19,109 nt of DNA, taken from positions 1 through 19,109 of the forward strand of contig JAODNB010000145.1 in the NCBI GenBank assembly GCA_025464795.1. The letters are read 5' to 3'. This DNA is from Frankiales bacterium (GTDB lineage: Bacteria; Actinomycetota; Actinomycetes; Mycobacteriales; SCTD01). The notes under the pieces were generated by a model. It had not been told where the DNA came from and did no database searches. It saw nothing but the letters and a program-made list of their open reading frames with translations. Below are positions 1 through 6,217 of this stretch, piece by piece. The first letter of the stretch is position 1, and every line of letters begins with the position of its first letter. The translations under genes were made by a program, and so were the position numbers.

Positions 1-1186
1 ACGAGTGCATCGCCAGCATCGGGTTGCCGACGTCGGCCGTGGCGATGCCGAGCCGGGTCGCCGTCAGCGGTCCGATGGTCGAGCCGCACGGCAGGTCGGC
101 ACGAGTCACGAAGTCCTGCACCGGCACCCCCACCGACGCGCATCGGCCCTTGAACCAGGCGGCCGTGCCCGCATCGGTGGCGTAGCGCTGGTTCGCGTTG
201 CTCTTGAGGACTGGACCCGACCCGAGCAACGGCGTGTGCGACGGCTCGTGCCGGTCGGCGTAGTTGGGGTGGATCGCGTGCGCCATGTCGGCCGACAGCA
301 TCCTGGACCGAGCCGCGGCGATGTGCCGCGACTGCAGGTCGGTGTCACCCGTCGCGGCTACGAGCCGGGTGAGGACGTCCTCGAGGAACGACCCGCTCGC
401 GCCTTCCGCCGAGCCGCTGCCGACCTCCTCGTGATCGTTGGCCACGAACACCGCGGTGTGCGCCGCGGGGGTGGCGTCGATGAGCGCGTGGGTCGCGCTG
501 TGGCAGGAGCTGAGGTTGTCGAGCCGCGGAGCAGCGATCCAGTCGGTGCCTGTGGACCCTGCGGGCTGGGTGTCGGTGAGGACGAGGTCGGAGCTGACCA
601 CGTCGGACGCGTGGACCCCGAGGACATCGGCGAGGACCTCGACCAGCGACGGCTCGGAGTCCAGGCCGAGGACGGGTACCAGCTGGCGCTGCGGGTCGAG
701 CGTGAGACCGTCCCGCACCGAGCGGTCCAGGTGGATGGCGAGAGACGGCAGCCGAAGCCGGCTCCCGGGAAGGCGCACGAGCTGCATCGACCCATCAGCC
801 AGCGCGACCCGGCCGGCCGCAGTGAGGTCGCGGTCCATCCAGGTGTGCGCGAGCATCCCGCCGTAGGGCTCCACACCGACCAGGCGGTAGCCGGCCCGGT
901 TCAGGTCCGAACGCGGTCGGACCTTGAACGTCGGGGAGTCGGTGTGCGTCCCGACCAGCCGCGAGCCAGCGTCAGCCAACGGCGCAGAGCCGATGCGGAA
1001 GGCGACCAGGCTGCCGCCGTCCCGGACGACGTAGTGCGTCCCGCCGGGCCGCAACACCCAGCGAGCCGTCTCGTCCAGCTCGGTGAACCCAGCTGCAGAC
1101 AGCCTCCTGGTCATCTCGGCGACGGCGTGGAAGGGCGTCGGGGAGACGTCGATGAAGGCGCGCAGGTCGTCGCCGAGAGAGCTCAT
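1..1186 (-). CDS. M18 family aminopeptidase, 3' end cut by window edge
   Basis: This is a zinc-dependent cytosolic aminopeptidase of the M18 (aspartyl aminopeptidase/ApeB-like) family, which removes N-terminal, often acidic, residues from peptides. About 395 codons are visible from the ATG at 1186. The family landmarks appear in order: a PTPFHAV stretch near residues 16-22, the metal-binding HTDSPTFKVRP (H81, D83), DNLSS near 223, the DHEEVGS motif near 251-257, and the DMAHAIHPNYADRHEP block. The last visible residues are close to the usual C-terminus, so probably only some 25-35 residues are missing. The ATG is preceded by TAGCGT, 7 bases and then the start, with no Shine-Dalgarno sequence, so the mRNA is probably leaderless. 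It is divergent from mscR. Family assignment is secure; substrate preference is inferred. Confidence 0.93.
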   Translation of the reverse strand, partial: MSSLGDDLRAFIDVSPTPFHAVAEMTRRLSAAGFTELDETARWVLRPGGTHYVVRDGGSLVAFRIGSAPLADAGSRLVGTHTDSPTFKVRPRSDLNRAGYRLVGVEPYGGMLAHTWMDRDLTAAGRVALADGSMQLVRLPGSRLRLPSLAIHLDRSVRDGLTLDPQRQLVPVLGLDSEPSLVEVLADVLGVHASDVVSSDLVLTDTQPAGSTGTDWIAAPRLDNLSSCHSATHALIDATPAAHTAVFVANDHEEVGSGSAEGASGSFLEDVLTRLVAATGDTDLQSRHIAAARSRMLSADMAHAIHPNYADRHEPSHTPLLGSGPVLKSNANQRYATDAGTAAWFKGRCASVGVPVQDFVTRADLPCGSTIGPLTATRLGIATADVGNPMLAMHS

Positions 1187-1193
1187 GGGCTGG

Positions 1194-1199
1194 ACGCTA
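1194..1199 (-). promoter_or_regulatory. Predicted -10 box of the M18 aminopeptidase gene (leaderless)
   Basis: On the minus strand TAGCGT lies 7 bases before the ATG at 1186. This TANNNT spacing places transcription start at or next to the start codon. No Shine-Dalgarno sequence lies in the 7-base gap. Confidence 0.6.
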
Positions 1200-1242
1200 C
1201 CGATTGAGCGCCCTCCGGTCGCACGCTCGTCAGGCCCGGGCA

Positions 1243-1248
1243 TAGGTT
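1243..1248 (+). promoter_or_regulatory. Predicted -10 box of mscR
   Basis: TAGGTT would put the transcription start near 1255, giving a leader of about 23 bases that carries the GGAGGT ribosome binding site at 1268-1273. No convincing -35 box is visible. Confidence 0.5.
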
Positions 1249-1267
1249 CGAGCCACCAGCTCACCTC

Positions 1268-1273
1268 GGAGGT
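1268..1273 (+). promoter_or_regulatory. Ribosome binding site that decides the mscR start
   Basis: GGAGGT ends 4 bases before GTG 1278. It is the only near-perfect Shine-Dalgarno sequence at the head of a transcription unit in this window. It argues against the longer frame that stays open upstream from 1083. Confidence 0.75.
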
Positions 1274-1277
1274 ACGT

Positions 1278-2357
1278 GTGGTCCACGAAGTCCGCGCCGT
1301 CGTCGCTCTCAGCAAGGGCGCGCCCGTCGGGATCGAGACGGTCCTGGTCCCCGATCCGGGGCCGGGCGAGGCGCTGGTCGCCGTGCAGGCCTGCGGCGTC
1401 TGCCACACCGATCTGCACTACCGCGAGGGCGGGATCAACGACGACTTCCCCTTCCTCCTGGGCCACGAAGCAGCAGGCGTCGTGGAGTCGGTCGGTGAGG
1501 GCGTGACCCATGTCCAGCCCGGTGACTTCGTCGTCCTCAACTGGCGTGCCGTCTGCGGGCAGTGCCGCGCCTGCAAGCGGGGACGGCCCTGGTACTGCTT
1601 CGCGACGCACAACGCGACCCAGAAGATGACGCGCAAGGACGGCACGGCCCTCAGCCCGGCCCTGGGCATCGGGGCCTTCGCCGAGAAGACCCTCGTCGCT
1701 GCCGGCCAGTGCACCAAGGTCCCGACGGTCGACCCCGCCGCGGCAGGCCTGCTCGGCTGCGGTGTCATGGCCGGCTTCGGCGCGGCCGTGAACACCGCTC
1801 CGGTCCAGAAAGGCGACACCGTCGCGGTGATCGGCTGCGGGGGAGTGGGGAACGCAGCCATCGCCGGCGCCCTCTACGCCGGGGCGAGGCAGGTCATCGC
1901 CGTCGACCTCGATGACCGCAAGCTGCAGTGGGCCAAGGAGTTCGGTGCCACGGACACGTTCAACGCCAACGGCGATGTCGTCCAGGGCCTGCGCGACCTA
2001 ACGGGTGGGTTCGGCCCGGACGTCGTCATCGAGGCGGTGGGTCGGCCCGAGACCTTCCGGCAGGCGTTCGACGCCCGGGACCTCGCGGGGACGGTGGTGC
2101 TGGTCGGCGTGCCGAACCCGACGATGGTGCTCGAGATCCCGCTGATCGAGGTCTTCGGTCACGGTGGCGCGGTCAAGTCCAGCTGGTACGGAGACTGCCT
2201 GCCGGAGCGGGACTTCCCGCTGCTCATCGACCTGTGGCAGCAGAACCGGTTCCCGCTCGACAGGTTCGTCAGCGAGCGCGTGGGGCTGGACGGCGTCGAG
2301 GAGGCCTTCCACAAGATGGAGCGCGGCGAGGTGCTGCGCTCGGTGGTCGTCCTGTGA
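1278..2357 (+). CDS. mscR: S-(hydroxymethyl)mycothiol dehydrogenase / S-nitrosomycothiol reductase
   Basis: This 359-residue zinc alcohol dehydrogenase is of the mycothiol-dependent type. It oxidises S-hydroxymethylmycothiol (formaldehyde plus mycothiol) to S-formylmycothiol with NAD, and the family also reduces S-nitrosomycothiol. Catalytic zinc ligands are visible in GVCHTDLH (C42) and GHEAAG (H63, E64). Structural zinc cysteines are C93, C96, C99 and C107, and the NAD-binding GCGGVGNAA turn lies near residue 180. The block around NATQKMTRKDGTALSPALGIGAFAE is typical of this subgroup. The length matches characterised mycobacterial MscR. GTG 1278 was chosen because GGAGGT precedes it and the protein then starts where homologues start. 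The stop overlaps the next GTG in a GTGA, so the downstream hydrolase is co-translated. That pairing supports the formaldehyde role. Confidence 0.92.
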   Translation: MVHEVRAVVALSKGAPVGIETVLVPDPGPGEALVAVQACGVCHTDLHYREGGINDDFPFLLGHEAAGVVESVGEGVTHVQPGDFVVLNWRAVCGQCRACKRGRPWYCFATHNATQKMTRKDGTALSPALGIGAFAEKTLVAAGQCTKVPTVDPAAAGLLGCGVMAGFGAAVNTAPVQKGDTVAVIGCGGVGNAAIAGALYAGARQVIAVDLDDRKLQWAKEFGATDTFNANGDVVQGLRDLTGGFGPDVVIEAVGRPETFRQAFDARDLAGTVVLVGVPNPTMVLEIPLIEVFGHGGAVKSSWYGDCLPERDFPLLIDLWQQNRFPLDRFVSERVGLDGVEEAFHKMERGEVLRSVVVL

Positions 2358-2974
2358 CCGCCCAGGCCGAGAAGGTCGTCACGAGTGGGCAGTTCCGCCT
2401 GGACGGCGGCACCTGGGACGTCGACAACAACGTCTGGCTCTTCGGTGACGAGGACGAGGTCGTCGTGATCGACGCTGCCCACGACGCTGCTGCCATCGCC
2501 AACGCGGTCGGCGGGCGGCCCGTCAAGGCGATCCTCTGCACCCATGCGCACAACGACCACATCAACGTGGCGCTCGAGCTCTCCCAAGAGGTCGACGCCC
2601 CGATCCTGCTGCACCCCGACGACCGGATGCTCTGGGACGCGGTCCACGACCGGGCACCGGACGGGGACCTGACGGATGGCGAGACCATCACCGTGGCAGG
2701 TGCGCAGCTGCGGGTCGTGCACACCCCGGGCCACTCCCCGGGCGGGGTGTGCCTCGTCGGCGATGGCGTCGTCTTCAGCGGCGACACCCTCTTCCACGGA
2801 GGGCCGGGGGCGACGGGTCGGTCGTACAGCGACTTCCCCACGATCCTCGACTCCATCCGCGAGAAGCTGCTCTCCCTTCCTGGCGAGACGGTCGTGCACA
2901 CCGGGCACGGTGACGACACGACCATCGGCGCCGAGGCCTCCGCCTACGACGAGTGGGTCTCCCGCGGTCACTGA
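2354..2974 (+). CDS. Metallo-beta-lactamase-fold hydrolase, probable S-formylmycothiol hydrolase
   Basis: This 206-residue glyoxalase II-like protein carries the dinuclear zinc motif THAHNDH (H64, H66, D68, H69). It also has HTPGHSPGG (H127), the bridging aspartate in FSGDTLF (D144) and a final histidine in HTGHGDDTT (H185). It starts at a GTG that overlaps the mscR stop by four bases. In mycobacteria a similar small hydrolase follows mscR and has been proposed to finish formaldehyde oxidation by hydrolysing S-formylmycothiol to formate and mycothiol. The fold and metal site are seen directly; the substrate is inferred from context. Its last 7 bases overlap the 3' end of the convergent regulator gene, leaving no room for a terminator between them. 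Confidence 0.9.
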   Translation: MTAQAEKVVTSGQFRLDGGTWDVDNNVWLFGDEDEVVVIDAAHDAAAIANAVGGRPVKAILCTHAHNDHINVALELSQEVDAPILLHPDDRMLWDAVHDRAPDGDLTDGETITVAGAQLRVVHTPGHSPGGVCLVGDGVVFSGDTLFHGGPGATGRSYSDFPTILDSIREKLLSLPGETVVHTGHGDDTTIGAEASAYDEWVSRGH

Positions 2975-3648
2975 ACGGGTGCGGCCAGCCGGTAGCCGCG
3001 CTTCACGACGGTCTGCACCACGGTCCCTGCCGGGCCCAACGCCGTGCGCAGCCGGGCCACGGTCATCTCGACCGCGTGCTCATCGGCAGGCTCGTCGCGC
3101 CACGCCCGCTTGAGCAGCTCCGCCCGTGACAGCACGCGTCCGCCGCTCGCGATGAGTGCCGACAGGACGCCGGCCTGGCGACCGGTGAGCTGCACGGTCC
3201 TGCCGTCCACCAGCACGCTGTGGCCGCGCAGCTCCAGCTCGTGCACGGCCGCACGGACGGCGAACGTACGCCTTGCGGGCAGCTCGCGGAGGACGGTCGC
3301 GACGAGGTCCGCCGGTGCAGCCACGACGGTGGGGATGCCGAGCATCATGAGCTGCTCGACCTGAGACTCGGTGCAGACCACGAGGACGTCGTCGCGCAGG
3401 GCAGTGACGAACGCCTCGAGACGCGCGTCTGAGCCCGCGCTGGTGATAAGCCCCGTCATCAGCCCTCGAGACGCCAGGGCCATGCAGTCGATCTGGGACG
3501 TGATCACCTGGTCGATGACCCGCCGGGTGCCCCGGAGGTCCTGTGAGGTCGGAGCAAGAGCCACCCGCGCACCGCTGTCCTTCAGCGCTGCGCCGCTCAC
3601 CGGAGAGCTGACACACACCGTGAAGCCACGGAGCGGCAGCTCGTCCAC
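2968..3648 (-). CDS. Regulator with half-size HEM4-like domain and C-terminal winged helix
   Basis: This is a 226-residue, two-part protein. Residues about 130-226 form an OmpR/PhoB-type winged-helix DNA-binding domain (LTGRQAGVLSALIASGG, SRAELLKRAW, HAVEMTVARLRTALG, VVKRGYRLAAP). Residues 1-125 resemble a uroporphyrinogen-III synthase (HEM4) domain as found in the actinobacterial HEM4-winged-helix regulators (Rv0260c type, roughly 380 residues), but only one lobe's worth is present. The opening PLRGFTVCV matches the start of lobe one, whereas IDCMALASRG through VEQLMMLGIPTV matches the end of lobe two. Some 150 residues are therefore missing from the middle, so enzymatic activity is very unlikely. 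A GTG start at 3648 is used. It lies 57 bases after the YceI gene and overlaps mscR's partner convergently. I infer a ligand-sensing transcription regulator; the ligand is unknown. Confidence 0.8.
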   Translation of the reverse strand: MDELPLRGFTVCVSSPVSGAALKDSGARVALAPTSQDLRGTRRVIDQVITSQIDCMALASRGLMTGLITSAGSDARLEAFVTALRDDVLVVCTESQVEQLMMLGIPTVVAAPADLVATVLRELPARRTFAVRAAVHELELRGHSVLVDGRTVQLTGRQAGVLSALIASGGRVLSRAELLKRAWRDEPADEHAVEMTVARLRTALGPAGTVVQTVVKRGYRLAAPVQ

Positions 3649-3654
3649 CCGGTC

Positions 3655-3660
3655 ACCCTG
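3655..3660 (-). promoter_or_regulatory. Possible -10 box of the HEM4/winged-helix regulator
   Basis: On the minus strand CAGGGT stands 6 bases before GTG 3648, a weaker CANNNT form of the leaderless pattern. The same bases (AGGGTGA) could instead be a Shine-Dalgarno sequence in a transcript read through from the YceI unit. Confidence 0.3.
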
Positions 3661-3705
3661 ACGGCTCCGGGTTACCTCGCTGTTTCCGGCGGGTGTCGCC
3701 TCGGA

Positions 3706-4248
3706 TCAGCTCGTCGCGACCCTGAGTTCGGCTCTCACCTCGACCATGTCACGGACCTTGAGCGCACCCAGGAGCCCGCTGTAGGGCTTGATGCCGAAGG
3801 CGGTCTGCACGACCTCGCCGCGGACCTGGAACCGCAGCGCGCCGCCCACCTCCTGTATGACGACGGTCAGGTCGATGGGCTGGGTGGTGCCGGCGACCGT
3901 GACGGTCCCTGCCACCGTGGACTCGCCCGGGGAGGTCGGCACCGGGCCGCACTCGAACACCACCTCCGGGTGCTCCTTCGCGTGCAGGGTCTCTGCGGCG
4001 GACTTCAGCACCGTGGCCTTGTCCTTGTCGCTGAGCGGCTTGACGCCACCCTCGCCGCGGACCACCTCGAGCGAGCTCAGCAGCGCGACGAGCCGCACCC
4101 GGGCCACGGACGCGCCCTCGACCTCGGCGACCGCGGACCAGCTCGCGACGCGGATCGTCAGGTCGTGACCGACCTTGCTGGCGGCTCCGGCACGTCCGGT
4201 GTGCAGGTTGAGGTCCCCGGACTGCTGGTCGATGCGCCGTTCGGTCAT
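3706..4248 (-). CDS. YceI family protein
   Basis: This 180-residue YceI-like protein belongs to a lipocalin-like beta-barrel family whose studied members bind polyisoprenoids. Family features are the opening DLNLHTGRAGAASKVGHDLTI, the central HPEVVFE, the TVAGTTQPIDLTV strand pair and the late FGIKPYSGLLGALKVRDMVEV. No signal peptide is seen, so unlike many proteobacterial YceI proteins it is probably cytoplasmic. The ATG overlaps the stop of a 44-residue membrane protein gene in an ATGA, showing translational coupling. That gene in turn follows the flavin monooxygenase directly, so the three form one unit. The ligand is unknown. Confidence 0.88.
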   Translation of the reverse strand: MTERRIDQQSGDLNLHTGRAGAASKVGHDLTIRVASWSAVAEVEGASVARVRLVALLSSLEVVRGEGGVKPLSDKDKATVLKSAAETLHAKEHPEVVFECGPVPTSPGESTVAGTVTVAGTTQPIDLTVVIQEVGGALRFQVRGEVVQTAFGIKPYSGLLGALKVRDMVEVRAELRVATS

Positions 4249-4379
4249 GCCCGCTCCTCAGTGATCACCAGCACAGTGAACAGCAGCGCCAGAGCCACGG
4301 CCCCCAGGACGTGGCTGAGCTGGGCGCTCTTGACGACCGCTTCCGCCACGAACACGACGACCCACAGACCCCGACGCAC
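4245..4379 (-). CDS. Small hydrophobic membrane protein (44 residues), unrecognised
   Basis: A short open frame exactly fills the apparent gap between the flavin monooxygenase and YceI genes. It starts at GTG 4379, one base after the upstream stop, and its TGA overlaps the YceI ATG in an ATGA. The protein begins VRRGLWVVVFVAEAVV and continues through a second hydrophobic run (about residues 22-39, SHVLGAVALALLFTVLVI) to a charged end, EERA. It could form one or two membrane helices with basic residues at the N-terminus. By my count 37 of 44 codons end in G or C, as in neighbouring genes. A GGGG stretch lies 6 bases upstream of the GTG. I recognise no family. Coupling on both sides is the main support; it could also be a decayed remnant of a larger membrane protein. 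Confidence 0.65.
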   Translation of the reverse strand: MRRGLWVVVFVAEAVVKSAQLSHVLGAVALALLFTVLVITEERA

Positions 4380-4380
4380 G

Positions 4381-5391
4381 TCAGCCCCGCATCTGGCGGA
4401 TGACGTCGCGTCCGAAGCGGGCCATCTCCTCCCGCTGCGGGGAGAACTGCAGCAGCATCAGGTCGACGCCGGCTGCCTCGTAGTCGCGAAGCCGAGCCAT
4501 CACCTGGTCCGGTGTCCCGACGAGCCCGGCTCGCAGACCGCGGTTGCTGACGGAGTACTCCTCCAACGACACCTGCGACTCGAGCTCGGTGCCGGTGACG
4601 AAGTCCTGGTAGCTCGCATAGGCCTCCGGGCTGCTCTGCACGTCGAGCACGCGAGCCAGCTCGGCCTCAGCCTCCTCCTGCGTGTCCCGGACGATGACGT
4701 AGCCCGAGACGCCGAACTGGAACGGTCGCTCGGCTCGACTGCGCATGTCCGCCACCTTCGCAGCGATCACGTCCGGCGCGTCGCCGTGCATCACGTAGGC
4801 GGAGCCGCGCTGGCTGATCACCTCTTTGGCCCGCGGCGACTCCCCACCCATGTAGACCGTGGGCATCGTCGCCGGCTTGGGCTCCAGGATGCACCCCTCG
4901 AGGTCGTACAGGTCCCCGTGATGGGTGACGGTGTCTTCCGTGAGCAGCCGGCGGAACACGTCCAGCCACTCGTCGGTCCGTGCGTAGCGGGCGTCGTGGA
5001 CGTCGAACGGCGCGCCGTACTGGGTCGCCTCGTCCTTCCACCAGGAGCTGACGACGTTGAGGCTCACCCGGCCGGGAGCGATGGTGTCCAGCGTGCTCAC
5101 AGCCTTGGCGGTGAGACTCGGCGAGTGGTAGTTCGGACGGACGGCGAGCATCAGCTCCAGGCGCTCGGTGACCGCAGCGACGGCCGGCGCCAACGTCCAG
5201 GCGTCGAGGCTCGGAGCGCGGTGGCCCTTGATGTCGTTGAGGTTCAGCTCGGCGATGAGGGTGAGGTCGAAGCCGTGCTGCTCGCTCTCGATCGCCAGCG
5301 CCCTGACGTAGGCCCAGTCGATGCTCATCCCCTCGTCAGGGACGTTGCGGAGCCAGCCGCCGAAGATGGGCATCCAGTAACCGAATCGCAT
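4381..5391 (-). CDS. LLM-class flavin-dependent monooxygenase, SfnG/SsuD-like
   Basis: This 336-residue bacterial luciferase-like TIM-barrel monooxygenase uses reduced FMN. It opens MRFGYWMPIFGGWLRNVP and contains RPNYHSPSLTAKAVSTLD, the GRVSLNVVSSWWKDEA stretch, HDARYARTDEWLDVFRRL, LEPKP and YMGGESPRAKE. These blocks resemble dimethylsulfone monooxygenase (SfnG) and alkanesulfonate monooxygenase (SsuD), so oxidation of a C-S compound is a reasonable guess. No flavin reductase or sulfonate transporter is nearby to support it. The ATG is preceded by TAGATT plus 6 bases; the GAGG in between is too close to act as a good Shine-Dalgarno sequence, so translation is probably leaderless. It heads a unit with the small membrane protein and YceI. 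Confidence 0.87.
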   Translation of the reverse strand: MRFGYWMPIFGGWLRNVPDEGMSIDWAYVRALAIESEQHGFDLTLIAELNLNDIKGHRAPSLDAWTLAPAVAAVTERLELMLAVRPNYHSPSLTAKAVSTLDTIAPGRVSLNVVSSWWKDEATQYGAPFDVHDARYARTDEWLDVFRRLLTEDTVTHHGDLYDLEGCILEPKPATMPTVYMGGESPRAKEVISQRGSAYVMHGDAPDVIAAKVADMRSRAERPFQFGVSGYVIVRDTQEEAEAELARVLDVQSSPEAYASYQDFVTGTELESQVSLEEYSVSNRGLRAGLVGTPDQVMARLRDYEAAGVDLMLLQFSPQREEMARFGRDVIRQMRG

Positions 5392-5397
5392 CGCCTC

Positions 5398-5403
5398 AAT
5401 CTA
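5398..5403 (-). promoter_or_regulatory. Predicted -10 box of the flavin monooxygenase unit (leaderless)
   Basis: TAGATT on the minus strand lies 6 bases before ATG 5391. Its TA at 5402-5403 is shared with the oppositely directed -10 box of the 5415 gene. Confidence 0.6.
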
Positions 5404-5407
5404 GGTT
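5402..5407 (+). promoter_or_regulatory. Predicted -10 box of the 5415 gene (leaderless)
   Basis: TAGGTT lies 7 bases before ATG 5415 and overlaps the divergent -10 box by two bases. AGGGA at 5409-5412 and neighbours is too near the ATG to be a strong Shine-Dalgarno sequence. Confidence 0.6.
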
Positions 5408-5414
5408 AGGGACC

Positions 5415-5786
5415 ATGGACGAGAAGAGAGCGCTCAAGGTTGTCGACCGTCTGCGCGAGCAGGGCATCGACGCGCACGTCGAGCGAGCGTCGACCTACGT
5501 CTTCGGGGTCAGGGTGCAGCTGCGCGACGGGCGGAACGCGGTCTGGGACACCGATGGCACCCTGGGCCTGGAGGCGCAGGTGATGCGCAACGGGATGCTG
5601 GTCGGGTTCGTCCCGCAGCTGGAGGGGTCCGAGGACTTCGACGACGAGCAGACGATCGCCGCGATCGCCGGGACCGACTACGACAAGCCGATCGCCACCC
5701 GGCGGACGACGCCTCTCCCGCCCGCGGCGCCGCTGCCGCGCCAGGGCGGGGTCTTCCGCCGCTTCCTGGGAGGCTTCCGAGAATGA
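5415..5786 (+). CDS. Conserved hypothetical protein, 123 residues
   Basis: I do not recognise a named family. Residues 1-70 look like a compact alpha/beta domain (MDEKRALKVVDRLREQGIDAHV followed by beta-rich VRVQLRDGRNAVWDT). An acidic patch, EGSEDFDDEQTIAAI, follows, and the tail is proline- and arginine-rich (residues about 95-123) without hydrophobic segments, so the protein is probably cytoplasmic. It is divergent from the flavin monooxygenase across a 23-base gap, and its stop overlaps the start of the haemoglobin-like gene in an ATGA, so the two are made together. The leaderless-type promoter supports the ATG at 5415. A partner role for the globin is possible, but nothing in the sequence shows it. 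Confidence 0.8.
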   Translation: MDEKRALKVVDRLREQGIDAHVERASTYVFGVRVQLRDGRNAVWDTDGTLGLEAQVMRNGMLVGFVPQLEGSEDFDDEQTIAAIAGTDYDKPIATRRTTPLPPAAPLPRQGGVFRRFLGGFRE

Positions 5787-6217
5787 GCACCCTGTACGAG
5801 GAGACCGGCGACGTGTTCTTGTCGGTCGCCGAGGCACTGCACGCCCGGTGCCTCGCCGACCCCGAGCTGAACCACCCGTTCTCGCACGCCGACCAGAACC
5901 CGGAGCACGTGACGCGGTTGGGCTGGTACCTGGCAGAGGTCTGCGGCGGACCGGCCCTGTTCAGCGCTGCGGGTGGGGACCACTCCGGCGTGCTGCGGAT
6001 GCACGCGGGGAACGGTGACATGGCTGACCTGGGGGACCGCTTCGTGGCCTGCTTCGCGGGAGCTCTCGCCGACGCCGGCGTGCCCCTCGGGGCGCACGAG
6101 CCCCTGGTGCGCTGCATGCGCCAGGCGACCGACGAGTCGGTCTCCTACCCCTCGTCCGCGGAGGACGTCCCCGCGAGCCTGCCCATGCCCCGCTGGACCC
6201 GCGCCGGCATCACCTAG
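5783..6217 (+). CDS. Truncated-haemoglobin-like protein (group II type)
   Basis: This 144-residue protein is related to group II truncated haemoglobins, small haem proteins that bind O2 and NO. The alignment cues are the N-terminal helix (MSTLYEETGDVFLSVAEALHARCLADPEL), a central GWYLAEVCGGPALFS resembling the FLEQYWGGPRTYS segment of TrHbO, then VLRMHAGNG, where H74 sits at the proximal haem ligand position. The tryptophan usual at position G8 of group II proteins appears replaced by phenylalanine (DRFVACF). The N-terminal part is longer and the C-terminal tail more polar than in classical members. It is coupled to the preceding gene by ATGA. Its TAG shares the palindrome CTAG with the stop of the convergent amidase gene. 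Haem binding is likely, but function is inferred. Confidence 0.75.
   Translation: MSTLYEETGDVFLSVAEALHARCLADPELNHPFSHADQNPEHVTRLGWYLAEVCGGPALFSAAGGDHSGVLRMHAGNGDMADLGDRFVACFAGALADAGVPLGAHEPLVRCMRQATDESVSYPSSAEDVPASLPMPRWTRAGIT

Noticed and set aside
1206..1228. GAGCG/CGCTC inverted repeat upstream of mscR as an operator
   Set aside because: Five-base arms 13 bases apart are expected by chance in GC-rich DNA.
2968..3648. Calling this gene a working uroporphyrinogen-III synthase
   Set aside because: About half of the enzyme domain is missing and a DNA-binding domain is attached, so catalysis is very unlikely.
3689..3705. Possible terminator between YceI and the HEM4/winged-helix regulator (GGCG/CGCC)
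   Set aside because: A four-base stem is too weak to call.
3970..5409. A 479-codon open frame on the plus strand opposite the flavin monooxygenase
   Set aside because: It is low-complexity, His/Arg/Val-rich sequence with no motifs and lies antisense to a clear luciferase-like enzyme.
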